Source: Corynebacterium sp. p3-SID1056
GTDB taxonomy: Bacteria > Actinomycetota > Actinomycetes > Mycobacteriales > Mycobacteriaceae
Direction: 5' to 3'
Length of the DNA: 63,874 nt
Assembly: GCF_025152525.1 (NCBI RefSeq)
Contig: NZ_JALXXL010000013.1
Span: 1 to 63,874 of the forward strand
Positions 7,581-15,929 of the stretch are shown piece after piece. The notes beneath the pieces are model-generated. The model was not told where the DNA came from. It ran no database searches and worked only from the letters and a program-made list of their open reading frames with translations. Every line of letters begins with the position of its first letter. The stretch's first letter is position 1. Position numbers and translations under genes: made by a program.

Positions 7581-8870
7581 CTAGTGCTGGTGGTAATCGG
7601 CCAGGAAGTTGCCTAGGCGCTCGAGGGCGTTTTCCAACTGGGACGCCCAGGGCAGCGTCACTACGCGGAAGTGATCTGGTGTGGGGTAGTTAAACCCGCG
7701 GCCCTGCACCATCAAGATCTTCTCTGACTTGAGCAGGTCCAGCATGAAGCGCTCGTCGTCGTGGATGTTGTACATCTCGGCGTCGATCTTGGGGAAGCAG
7801 TAGAGCGCGCCTTTCGGCTCCACCACGGAGATGCCCGGGATCTCGCGCAGCTTGCGCACCGCCACGTCGCGCTGCTTGCGCAGGCGACCGCCCTCTGCGG
7901 TGAGCTCGAAGATGGATTGCCGCCCGCCGAGCGCGACCTGGATCGCGTGCTGACCTGGCACATTCGCGCACAGGCGAGTCCCGGAGAGCAAATCAAGCCC
8001 CTCGATGAAGCCCTTCGCGCGCCGGCGCGGGCCCGTGATGACCATCCAGCCTGCGCGGTAGCCGCACACGCGGTAGGCCTTGGACAGGCCGTTGAAGGTC
8101 AGGGTGATGACGTCGGGGGCGACTTCGGCCATGGAGATGTGCTGCGCATCGTCGTAAAGCACGCGGTCGTAGATCTCGTCGGAAAAGATCATCAGCTCGT
8201 GCTCGCGCGCGATGTCGGCGATGCCCTCGAGCACCTCGCGGGAGTAGACGGCACCGGTCGGGTTGTTCGGGTTGATCACCACGATCGCCTTCGTCTTGGA
8301 GGTCACCTTGGAACGGATGTCCTCCAGCGAGGGGTTCCAATCGTCCTCCTCATCGCAGGTGTAGTGAACGACCTTGCCGCCTGCCAAGGTGGACGCGGCC
8401 GTCCACAGCGGGTAGTCGGGGGCGGGGATGAGGATCTCGTCGCCGTCGTTGAGCGCAGCCTGCGTGACCATGCTGATCAGCTCGGACACGCCGTTGCCCA
8501 GGTAGACATCGTCGATGTCGAGCGGCGGGAAGTCGTCGATCATTTCGTAGCGCGTCACCACGGCGCGGCGGGCCGAGGTGATGCCCTTGGAGGTGGTGTA
8601 GCCCTGCGAGGTAGGCAGGTTGGCGATCATGTCGCGCATGATCACATCCGGGGCCTCGAAACCGAAGACTGCGGGGTTGCCGGTGTTCAGCTTGAGGATG
8701 GTGTGGCCGTCGCGCTCCATCTCCTCCGCCGTGGCAGACACCGGGCCGCGAATGTCGTAGAAGACATTTTTCAGTTTCTCGGCCTGGTCGAAGTGGCGGT
8801 GCCGACGAGGCTTTGTTGCCTTCGCTGGCTTTTCGGGTTGGGCGGGTGAATCAGCGTTATTTGTGGCCAT
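7581..8870 (-). CDS. alaT: alanine aminotransferase-type PLP enzyme
   Basis: Class I/II (fold type I) aminotransferase, 429 residues. Pyruvate-dependent amino transfer is the reaction of corynebacterial AlaT, which this resembles in length and in the unusual basic N-terminal extension (KATKPRRHRHFDQAEKL). The PLP lysine lies in NGLSKAYRVCGYRAGWM, and PNNPTGAVYS and the FSDEIYDRVLYD aspartate segment are intact. Substrate range (alanine versus valine or aspartate) cannot be read from the sequence. The ATG at 8870 has no Shine-Dalgarno but TAACAT six bases upstream, overlapping the end of the DUF1707 gene, so it may also have a leaderless transcript. Confidence 0.88.
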   Translation of the reverse strand: MATNNADSPAQPEKPAKATKPRRHRHFDQAEKLKNVFYDIRGPVSATAEEMERDGHTILKLNTGNPAVFGFEAPDVIMRDMIANLPTSQGYTTSKGITSARRAVVTRYEMIDDFPPLDIDDVYLGNGVSELISMVTQAALNDGDEILIPAPDYPLWTAASTLAGGKVVHYTCDEEDDWNPSLEDIRSKVTSKTKAIVVINPNNPTGAVYSREVLEGIADIAREHELMIFSDEIYDRVLYDDAQHISMAEVAPDVITLTFNGLSKAYRVCGYRAGWMVITGPRRRAKGFIEGLDLLSGTRLCANVPGQHAIQVALGGRQSIFELTAEGGRLRKQRDVAVRKLREIPGISVVEPKGALYCFPKIDAEMYNIHDDERFMLDLLKSEKILMVQGRGFNYPTPDHFRVVTLPWASQLENALERLGNFLADYHQH

Positions 8871-8879
8871 ACGGCCATG

Positions 8880-9500
8880 TTAGCCACGGCGACGGAACTT
8901 GTTCAGTGATTCCTGAGCAAAATTCAGGGTATCGCCGGTGAGACGGTCGATCTGTTCGCGCCGCTCCACCTTGCGCTGCGCTACCTCAAAGGCGCGGTCC
9001 GCCTCCAGCTCGAGCTGCTTCGCGCGAACGAGTCGGCGCTGCGCCCGTTCGATGTCGCGCAGCGAGGGGCTGTACCAGCTGTCCGGGCCGACCTTCATGA
9101 CGTAGAGCAGGATGAACAACACCGGGATCACCGCAAGCAGGACGGGCACGTTTATCGCGACGGCGGCGGTGAAGCTGCCGACCGCGCCGAGCCAGAAGAT
9201 GCCGGCGCGCATCCGCCGCCCCGAGCGGCGCGCCTCGACGACCTCGCGGGCACTAAAGACAGGTACGTCGTGTTGCTGCTGGGCGAGCTCCTGCGAGCCG
9301 AACGTCGGCCGCTGCGGCAGATCGGCAAACAGGGGAGCAAGGTCGGTGCGGGTCTTAGCGGTGGTGCACGCCTGGCAGCGCTCGTCGTACTCCTGCATGC
9401 TCAGCCGGCCCTCACCCAGCGCGTTTCCGAGCGCGGTCATGGCAGCGGTGCGGTCTGCATCAGAAAGCCGCACCTTATCTGGCTGGTGAGCATGAGTCAT
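8880..9500 (-). CDS. DUF1707 (SHOCT-like) membrane protein
   Basis: A 206-residue protein. The N-terminal 55 residues (VRLSDADRTAAMTALGNALG, EGRLSMQEYDERCQ) are a typical actinobacterial DUF1707 domain. A middle hydrophobic region (about 105-140: IFWLGAVGSFTAAVAINVPV, LLAVIPVLFILLYV) makes two membrane segments, and the C-terminus is a charged helix that looks coiled-coil. Role unknown; DUF1707 is common in envelope-associated proteins. The start at 9500 is set by AAAGGAG 11 bases upstream; further upstream codons have no such site. Nine bases separate it from alaT, so the two may be cotranscribed. Confidence 0.8.
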   Translation of the reverse strand: MTHAHQPDKVRLSDADRTAAMTALGNALGEGRLSMQEYDERCQACTTAKTRTDLAPLFADLPQRPTFGSQELAQQQHDVPVFSAREVVEARRSGRRMRAGIFWLGAVGSFTAAVAINVPVLLAVIPVLFILLYVMKVGPDSWYSPSLRDIERAQRRLVRAKQLELEADRAFEVAQRKVERREQIDRLTGDTLNFAQESLNKFRRRG

Positions 9501-9533
9501 GTGTGAGCGAGCTCCTTTGATCAAATGCGCGTG

Positions 9534-9570
9534 TAAAAAGGCCGGTTCGCGGTGTGCGAGTACCGACCTT
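9534..9570 (-). terminator. terminator of the phosphate operon
   Basis: The minus-strand transcript forms AAGGTCGGT/ACCGGCCTT (one G-U pair) with an inner TCGC/GCGA extension, followed directly by TTTTT. It lies 26 bases past the PstS-like gene. Confidence 0.8.
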
Positions 9571-9595
9571 CAAGAATATCACCGTGGCCGGCCGG

Positions 9596-10543
9596 CTAGG
9601 CCTCCCAGCGAGCATCCGCCCCGGTTACCCGGTCGGCGAAGCGGGTGCGGGCGGTGTCGTACTCCTCCTCCGGGAGCTGGTAGAAGTACACGCGCGGCAG
9701 CACGCCTTCGACCCGGTTGAGGTAGGTGTCGATGAAGTCCGCGAGCGCGGAGTTGTGCTCCACCGACTCCGCGTTAACGTAGACGAACAGCGGGCGGGCC
9801 ATGGGGTAATCGCCGGCCTGTGTGGCATCGCGAGAGGGTGCGACGCCGTCGACGGTGACGTTGTCGATTTTGTCGCGTACCTCACCTTCGGTGGCCAGGT
9901 AGTTGCCGATGCCCATGAAGCCGATGCCGTTGACGTCTTCAGCGATCCAGGAAGAAAGCTCGTCGATATCGTCGGTGGCCTCGTAATCATCGCGCAGCGC
10001 GTCGCCGTGCAGCACCTTGTCCTTGAATACCTCGAGGGTGCCGGAGCCGTCGGGGCGCCCGTAGAGGGAGATCTCCTCGTCCGGCCAGGCAGGGTCGATG
10101 TCGGACCAGGTGGTCACGGAAGAATCCTTCGCCCACACGTCGTGCAGCTGCTCGAGGGTGAGGTCCTTGGCCCACGTGTTCTCGTCATTCTTCACAATCG
10201 TGACCGCGTCGAGCGCGATCGGCAGCTCGATGAACTCGACCCCGTTGTCGCTGCACTGCGTTTGGAACTCCTGGGGGATAGCCACAGATGAATCGTTGAT
10301 GTCGGACTTGCCGTCGCAGAAGTCGGCGAAGCCGTCGGTGGAGCCGTCAGCGGAAATGCGTACGTCCTGCTGCGAACGCTCAGCAATGAAGGCAGTGATC
10401 GGCTCGACGGTGGCGGATCCGGTGACGTGAATCGGGTCGTCGGCACCCGACTGGGTGTCCGTGCTGGTTTCGGTGGAGCAGGCGGTGAGACCGCCCGCGG
10501 TCAGGGCGAATGCGGCGGTGAGTGCAAGCAGGCGTGTGTGCAT
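9596..10543 (-). CDS. PstS-family phosphate-binding lipoprotein
   Basis: A 315-residue substrate-binding protein with a lipoprotein signal peptide (lipobox LTAC, Cys about 21, after MHTRLLALTAAFALTAGGLT). The core has the phosphate-binding pattern: VTGSATVEPIT near the N-terminus, ISADGSTDGFADFCDG, and GRPDGSGTLEVF in the second lobe. It anchors in the membrane and faces the cell wall. No PstC, PstA or PstB is nearby; its neighbours are a Na/Pi symporter and a coiled-coil protein in one operon. The start at 10543 has GGAGGA eight bases upstream; a GTG five codons earlier is part of that ribosome site and is rejected. It may be the binding partner of the symporter or a sensor. Confidence 0.85.
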   Translation of the reverse strand: MHTRLLALTAAFALTAGGLTACSTETSTDTQSGADDPIHVTGSATVEPITAFIAERSQQDVRISADGSTDGFADFCDGKSDINDSSVAIPQEFQTQCSDNGVEFIELPIALDAVTIVKNDENTWAKDLTLEQLHDVWAKDSSVTTWSDIDPAWPDEEISLYGRPDGSGTLEVFKDKVLHGDALRDDYEATDDIDELSSWIAEDVNGIGFMGIGNYLATEGEVRDKIDNVTVDGVAPSRDATQAGDYPMARPLFVYVNAESVEHNSALADFIDTYLNRVEGVLPRVYFYQLPEEEYDTARTRFADRVTGADARWEA

Positions 10544-10558
10544 GTGAGTTTCCTCCAC

Positions 10559-10849
10559 TTACTTCTTCGAGGCCTCGTCGCGCAGCTCGCGGAAGAAGCT
10601 CAGCACGTCGCGCCAGCGCGGGCGGGTCATTTCCAGGTATTGGGGGATGCGGTTGAGCTCCTCCAGCTGCTCGGGAGTGAGTCGCTCGTGGTCGGCCTTC
10701 TCGCGCACTTCGAGTTCGTTACGCAGCACGCGGGATGTTTCTTCGAGCTCGTCGATCAGTTCTTGGAGTTCGGCGTTTGGCGCGTCCGTGTCAATGAGCT
10801 TCTGGGCTCTCTTGCCCGAGGTGGACTGTTCGGGATCGGAGTGTGTCAT
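10559..10849 (-). CDS. small coiled-coil protein in the phosphate operon
   Basis: A 96-residue acidic, mostly helical protein. Residues about 25-50 (AELQELIDELEETSRVLRNE) show heptad spacing of leucines and look like a coiled coil. The C-terminal part (RIPQYLEMTRPRWRDVLSFF) is amphipathic and aromatic. There is no signal peptide or membrane segment, so it should be cytoplasmic. It lies nine bases after the Na/Pi symporter gene and 15 before the PstS-like gene, so it is almost certainly cotranscribed with both. I do not recognise the family. A regulatory or adaptor role for the symporter is only an inference from position. Confidence 0.75.
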   Translation of the reverse strand: MTHSDPEQSTSGKRAQKLIDTDAPNAELQELIDELEETSRVLRNELEVREKADHERLTPEQLEELNRIPQYLEMTRPRWRDVLSFFRELRDEASKK

Positions 10850-10858
10850 GGCAGTTCC

Positions 10859-12145
10859 TTAGAAGAAGACGTTGGTGATCAAAACGGCGAGCAGCGGGAG
10901 GGCGAAGAAGATGCCGCCCACCCAGATGAAGACGTACCACTTGTTCTTGTCGGCCAACGTGGCCAGCCAGTTCGCGCCCTTCGGCGGCAGGGCACGGAGG
11001 AAGGGCAGGGACATAATGACGAGTGCGCCGAAGACGTTGAACATGGTGTGCACCAGCGCACCCTGCATTGCGGCTTCTGCCTCCACGCCGGAGGCGGAGA
11101 AGGCGGCGATCAAACCGGTCACGGTGGTACCGATGTTGGCACCCACCACGAAGGGGAATAGCTCCTTGACCTTGAACTTGCCGGAGGCGGCCAGCGGGAC
11201 GGTCAGCGAGGTCGTGGTGGAGGAAGACTGGACCGCGGTAGTAATGAGCGCGCCGGAGAGGATGCCGGTGATCGGGCCGCGGCCGAGTGCGGCGTGCAGC
11301 ATCTCCTGGGCGCGGCCCACGAGCAGGGCGGAGAGCATCTTGCCGATGTAGCCGATGACGACGAGGATGAGCACCACGCCGCCGATGGACAGCACGATGC
11401 CGCCCCACACGTCACCCAGCGGGCTGACGATGAGCTTGGCCAGGTTGACCAGGGGCTCCGTGATCGCATCGACGCCGTTGCCAATGACTTCGAAGATACC
11501 GGCGAGGACGCCGTCGCCTTCGCCCGCGAGCGAGCCGGCGAAGACGCCTGAGACCTTGGAGAGGAAGCCGGTAAAGATCTCGAGCGGGAAGAAGATGGCC
11601 AGCGCGAGCAGGTTGTAGAAGTCGTGCACCGTCGCCATGGAGAAGGCGCGGTGGAACTGCTGCTTGTTGCCAGAGAGGCCAAGCGCCACCAGGGTCGAGG
11701 TCACCGTGGTGCCGATGTTGGCACCGAAGAGCATGGGCACCGCCACTTCGAGCGGGAGACCGCCGGCGATCATGCCGACGGTAATGGAGGTGGTGGTGGA
11801 AGACGACTGCATGATGGCGGTGGCGAGGATGCCGACCGCCAGGCCAACGAAGGGATTCTCAGCGAAAGAGAAGAGCTCCTTGGCCTGATCGCCGGCGGCC
11901 ATCTTGAAACCGGCACCGATCATGCCGACGGCGTTGAGCAGCAGCCAGATGGCGAGCACCACCGAGATCCACTCTGCGGCCTTCTTGGCCCCGCCACTCA
12001 AGGGGAGCCAGCCGAGCGGATCTGGCCGCTGCTCGCTGTCTTCGCTGTGCGCTTCTTGCGGTGTACGTTCTTGCGGTGTTCGTTCTCGCGGGGACGTGGT
12101 GGTGACGATGCTACTTCCCGCGGTGGGGGTGGCGTCTTGGCTCAT
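10859..12145 (-). CDS. Na+/phosphate cotransporter (NptA/PF02690 family)
   Basis: An integral membrane symporter of 428 residues importing phosphate with sodium. The family's two inverted repeats are both visible, each with the QSSSTTTS signature (AIMQSSSTTTSITVGM about 113 and AVQSSSTTTSLTVPL about 305). About 8-10 membrane helices follow a cytosolic N-terminus of some 55 residues rich in Thr and Glu, which begins MSQDATPTAG. The PhoU-like C-terminal domain found in many relatives is missing; the 96-residue coiled-coil protein encoded next may stand in for it, which is an inference. First gene of a three-gene operon ending in the PstS-like lipoprotein. The 113-base gap to the upstream exporter genes contains TTGT and TAAATTAA elements that could be a promoter. 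Confidence 0.9.
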   Translation of the reverse strand: MSQDATPTAGSSIVTTTSPRERTPQERTPQEAHSEDSEQRPDPLGWLPLSGGAKKAAEWISVVLAIWLLLNAVGMIGAGFKMAAGDQAKELFSFAENPFVGLAVGILATAIMQSSSTTTSITVGMIAGGLPLEVAVPMLFGANIGTTVTSTLVALGLSGNKQQFHRAFSMATVHDFYNLLALAIFFPLEIFTGFLSKVSGVFAGSLAGEGDGVLAGIFEVIGNGVDAITEPLVNLAKLIVSPLGDVWGGIVLSIGGVVLILVVIGYIGKMLSALLVGRAQEMLHAALGRGPITGILSGALITTAVQSSSTTTSLTVPLAASGKFKVKELFPFVVGANIGTTVTGLIAAFSASGVEAEAAMQGALVHTMFNVFGALVIMSLPFLRALPPKGANWLATLADKNKWYVFIWVGGIFFALPLLAVLITNVFF

Positions 12146-12258
12146 CTGCGCTCTCGATCAACATGTGTACAAAAGTTTGGTCGTGCAGCACCTTAGATGC
12201 CCGAAGCAGATTCCCCGTGTCTTCCCGGTTAATTTACAGCAAACAAAGCACAGGCAGC

Positions 12259-14145
12259 CTAAGTATTCGAGAACTGGCTCTGATGCAGTGCAAAGTAGGC
12301 GCCTCGGCGTTGAAGCAGCTCTTCGTGGGTGCCTTGCTCGACAATCCGCCCGGACTCCATGACCAGGATCACATCCGCGTCCCGGATGGTGGAAAGCCGG
12401 TGCGCGATAACGAAGGAGGTCCGCTGCGCACGCAGTGCGTTCATCGCGTGCTGAATAAGCACCTCCGTACGGGTATCCACCGAGGAGGTCGCCTCGTCGA
12501 GAATGAGGATGCCGGGCCGCGAAAGGAACGCGCGCGCGATCGTAATCAGCTGCCGCTCGCCTGCGGAAATCGAGCCTCCGTCCTGGTCCACCACCGTGTC
12601 GTAGCCCTCCGGGAGCACGTGCACGAAGCGGTCCACGTAGGCCGCCTTCGCCGCCGCGATAACCTCCTCGTCGCTCGCATCCAGGCGCCCGTAGCGGATG
12701 TTTTCCATGATCGTGCCCTTGAACAGGACCGCGTCCTGCAACACCATGCCGAGCTGCCCGCGCAGCGAAGCGCGCGAAAGGGTACGGATGTCGCGGCCGT
12801 CGAGCATGATGGCGCACGCATCCACGTCGTAAAAGCGCATGAGCAGGTTGACCAGCGTCGTCTTGCCCGCGCCCGTCGGGCCCACGATCGCGGCGGTCTG
12901 CCCCGGTGCAACGCGCAGCGACAGGTCCTGGATCAGCGGCTCGTCGGTGTAGGAGAAGGAGACCTCGCGGAATTCCACCAGGCCCGCCGGGGCAGTGCTT
13001 GCCGACGCCGCGTCGTCCTCCACATCCGGTACCTCTTCTTCCGCGTCGAGCAACTCGAAGATGCGCTCCGCGGAAGCCACGCCGGATTGGACCATCTGCA
13101 TCATCCCGGCGAGCTCGCCGAGTGGTTGGTTGAACTGGCGTGAGTACTGGATGAACGCGGTGGCGTCGCCAAGCGTCATGTGCCCGCTGGCCACCCGCAG
13201 GCCGCCGAAGACGGCGATGGCCACATACGACAGGTAAGAGATGAACTGCATGAGCGGGTGCATCGAGTTGGCCAAAAACTGCGCCTTCTGCGAGGCGGCG
13301 GCCAGCTCCTCGTTGCGCGCATCGAAAGTGCGGCGCAGCTGCTCGGTGCGGCCAAAGATGAGCGCGACGTCGTGGCCGGAAAAGGCTTCTTCCACCTGAC
13401 CGTTGACCTCGCCGGTGGCCTTCCACTGCGCGGCGAATTGCTGCTGCGAGCGGGTGCCCACCACCCCCATCGCGAGGGCGGTCAGCGGGATGGCCAAAAG
13501 CGCTAGCAGGGCGAGCTGCCAGGACAGCCAGAACATCATCGCGATGATGCCAACCAAGGTGATAATCGAGCTGAAAATCTGGGACAGGGCCTGCTGGAGC
13601 GCCTGCTGCACATTGTCCACGTCGTTGGTGGTGCGGCTCATCACGTCGCCGCGCTGGCGCGAGTCGAAGTAGTTGAGCGGCAGCCGGTTGAGCTTCGCCT
13701 CCACCCGTTCTCGCAGCTGGTACACGGTGCGCATGGTGAGTCGGTTGAGTACCGCGCCCTGGGCCCACATCAGTACTGATGAGGCGGCGTACAGCGCCAG
13801 GATCACCAGGATGAGCTCGCGCAGGTGGGAGAAGTCGATGCCCTCGCCGGGGCGCAGCTCCATCGCCTCGGCCATGTCGGCAAACCGGTCCTCGCCGGCG
13901 GCGCGCAGGCCCGCGATCGTGTCTTCTTTGCTCACCCCGGCCGGCATGCGCGCCGAGATGGCCCCGGAGAAGATCACGTCCATCGCGCGGCCCATCACGC
14001 GCGGCGCGTACACAGAAAACACGACGGCGGCGACATTCATCACCAAGACACCGGCGAGCGCAAACTTGTACGGCACAAGCAGGCCCACTAGCCGTTTCGC
14101 CGAGGGCCAGAACTGTTTTGCCTTCCGTGGCTCTTGCTCACTCAT
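12259..14145 (-). CDS. ABC exporter half-transporter (MdlB/multidrug type), canonical ATPase
   Basis: A 628-residue fused permease-ATPase (six transmembrane helices then ABC domain). Walker A is GPTGAGKT, the signature SAGERQLITIARAF and Walker B ILILDEATSSVD, with the catalytic glutamate present. A 30-residue Ala/Asp/Glu-rich linker precedes the ABC domain. Its start overlaps the stop of the upstream half-transporter gene by four bases (ATGA), so the two are translationally coupled and should form a heterodimer. Substrate is unknown; such pairs export drugs, lipids or peptides. The periplasmic loop after helix 1 is longer than usual (about residues 60-95). A copy of the interspersed motif falls in the linker at 12996-13009. 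Confidence 0.92.
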   Translation of the reverse strand: MSEQEPRKAKQFWPSAKRLVGLLVPYKFALAGVLVMNVAAVVFSVYAPRVMGRAMDVIFSGAISARMPAGVSKEDTIAGLRAAGEDRFADMAEAMELRPGEGIDFSHLRELILVILALYAASSVLMWAQGAVLNRLTMRTVYQLRERVEAKLNRLPLNYFDSRQRGDVMSRTTNDVDNVQQALQQALSQIFSSIITLVGIIAMMFWLSWQLALLALLAIPLTALAMGVVGTRSQQQFAAQWKATGEVNGQVEEAFSGHDVALIFGRTEQLRRTFDARNEELAAASQKAQFLANSMHPLMQFISYLSYVAIAVFGGLRVASGHMTLGDATAFIQYSRQFNQPLGELAGMMQMVQSGVASAERIFELLDAEEEVPDVEDDAASASTAPAGLVEFREVSFSYTDEPLIQDLSLRVAPGQTAAIVGPTGAGKTTLVNLLMRFYDVDACAIMLDGRDIRTLSRASLRGQLGMVLQDAVLFKGTIMENIRYGRLDASDEEVIAAAKAAYVDRFVHVLPEGYDTVVDQDGGSISAGERQLITIARAFLSRPGILILDEATSSVDTRTEVLIQHAMNALRAQRTSFVIAHRLSTIRDADVILVMESGRIVEQGTHEELLQRRGAYFALHQSQFSNT

Positions 14146-15857
14146 GCCTGCACCGCCTTCTGGCTCTGCTCGATTTCCCGGTACGTCTGGCTGGATTGCA
14201 GCAGCTCTTCATGGGTGCCGCGCGCCACGACCTCGCCGGCCTCCATGACGAGGATTTGGTCGGCGTTGCTCAGCGACGCCACGCGCTGCCCCACCACGAT
14301 GACGACTTTGCCCGCTGTGTACTCGGTCATCGCTTCGCGCACGCGCGCGTCGGTTGCGGCGTCGAGGGCGGAAAACGAGTCGTCGAAGAGGTACACGTCA
14401 GGTTGCGCCACCAGCATGCGGGCGATCGCGAGGCGTTGGCGCTGCCCGCCGGAGACGTTGGTGCCGCCCTGTGAGATCTCCATGTCCAGGTCGTCCACGA
14501 AGTCCGCCTGCGCCACGCGCAGTGCCCTCCAGAGCTCTTCGTCCGTGGCGTCGGGGTTGGCCATCCGCAGGTTGGAGGCGACGGTGCCGCTAAACAGCCA
14601 GGCTTTCTGCGGCACCATGGAGACGCGCTCGACGAGGTCGGGGCGGGCGAATTGGGTGACGGGTGTGGCGTCGATACACACTTCGCCCTGGGTTGGGTTG
14701 TGCAGGCGCGGAATGAGGCTGAGCAGCGTCGACTTGCCGGAGCCGGTCGCGCCGATGATCGCCGTGGTTGTTCCCGGGCGGGCGGTGAAGCTGACGTCTT
14801 TGACCACGGGGGCCTCCGCGCCGGGGTAGCTGAAGGAGACGTCGCGAAACTCCACTTCCCCGCCGCGCTTCGCCGGGGTGGTGGGGGAGGCCGGCTCGAT
14901 GATCTGCGGTTCGTGGCCGAGTACTTCGGCGACGCGGCGGGCGCACACGATGGCGCGCGGCAGCATCATCAGCATGAACGTGGCCATCATCACGGCCATA
15001 AGGATTTGCATGAGGTACTGCATAAAGGCGGTGAGTGCGCCGACCTCTACCAGGCCCTCATCGACGCGGTGGCCGCCGAACCACAACACCGCCGCGGTGG
15101 CGAGGTTGAGGATCAGCATGATGACCGGGAACATGGTGACGAAAACGCGGCCGATATTCAACGAGACGCTGGTGATGCGCTCGTTGGCGTTTTGAAAGCG
15201 CTCCGCCTCGAAGTCTTCGCGGCCAAAGGCGCGGACCACGCGGATACCGGCGATCTGCTCGCGCAGCACCCCGTTGATAGCGTCCAGGCGCTCCTGCATC
15301 GTGCGGAACAGCGGCATGAGCAGCGCCGCGATGATGCCGACGACCACCGCGAGGACAAGGACGGCAACGGCGACCAACCACGACAACCCCGCATCTTGGC
15401 GCAGCGCCATGACGATGCCGCCGACGGCCATGATCGGGGCGGTGACCATGAAGTTGAAGAAGAGCAGCAACGTCATCTGAATCTGCTGCACGTCGTTGGT
15501 GCCGCGGGTGACCAGGGAGGGGGTGCCGAAGTGCGACATGTCCTCGGCGGAAAAGCTGCTGACGTGGCCGAAGATGGCCGCGCGGATGTCGCGGCCGGTG
15601 CGCATCGCGGTGCGCGAGGCGAACCAAATCGCGGCGACGGCGGCGATGACCTGGACAAAAGCGACGAGCAGCATGACGCCGCCGGTGCGCCAGATGTAGT
15701 CGACATCGCCCTGTGCCACGCCCCGGTCAATGATCGCGGCGTTGAGGTCCGGGAGGTACAAGGTGGCCAGCGTGGTGATCAGCTGGAGGACGATCACCGC
15801 GAGGATCGCGGGCCAATACGGTGAAGCATGCCTGGCCAGCAGGCGGGTGAGATGCAT
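14142..15857 (-). CDS. ABC exporter half-transporter (MdlA type), degenerate ATPase site
   Basis: A 571-residue permease-ATPase, first gene of the two-gene exporter operon. Walker A GATGSGKS and signature VSGGQRQRLAIARM are good, but the Walker B region reads VYLFDDSFSALD, so the catalytic glutamate is Asp. With the partner's intact site this gives one strong and one weak ATP site, the usual asymmetry of heterodimeric exporters such as TM287/288. Six transmembrane helices lie in the first 300 residues. The ATG at 15857 lies 47 bases after the hairpin ending fpr. Substrate unknown. Confidence 0.92.
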   Translation of the reverse strand: MHLTRLLARHASPYWPAILAVIVLQLITTLATLYLPDLNAAIIDRGVAQGDVDYIWRTGGVMLLVAFVQVIAAVAAIWFASRTAMRTGRDIRAAIFGHVSSFSAEDMSHFGTPSLVTRGTNDVQQIQMTLLLFFNFMVTAPIMAVGGIVMALRQDAGLSWLVAVAVLVLAVVVGIIAALLMPLFRTMQERLDAINGVLREQIAGIRVVRAFGREDFEAERFQNANERITSVSLNIGRVFVTMFPVIMLILNLATAAVLWFGGHRVDEGLVEVGALTAFMQYLMQILMAVMMATFMLMMLPRAIVCARRVAEVLGHEPQIIEPASPTTPAKRGGEVEFRDVSFSYPGAEAPVVKDVSFTARPGTTTAIIGATGSGKSTLLSLIPRLHNPTQGEVCIDATPVTQFARPDLVERVSMVPQKAWLFSGTVASNLRMANPDATDEELWRALRVAQADFVDDLDMEISQGGTNVSGGQRQRLAIARMLVAQPDVYLFDDSFSALDAATDARVREAMTEYTAGKVVIVVGQRVASLSNADQILVMEAGEVVARGTHEELLQSSQTYREIEQSQKAVQA

Positions 15858-15880
15858 GAGCGAATGCTAACACTCATAGA

Positions 15881-15910
15881 AAAATCGACACGTCGCGCTG
15901 ACGTGTCGAT
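15881..15910 (-). terminator. terminator of fpr
   Basis: Arms ATCGACACGTC and GACGTGTCGAT (11 bp, perfect) around a five-base loop. On the minus strand it is followed by TTTTC. Confidence 0.88.
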
Positions 15911-15929
15911 TCGGTGTACATGTCGGGTC

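Noticed and set aside
7761..8849. 362-codon open frame antisense to alaT
   Set aside because: Composition of a shadow frame; alaT has all its motifs on the other strand.
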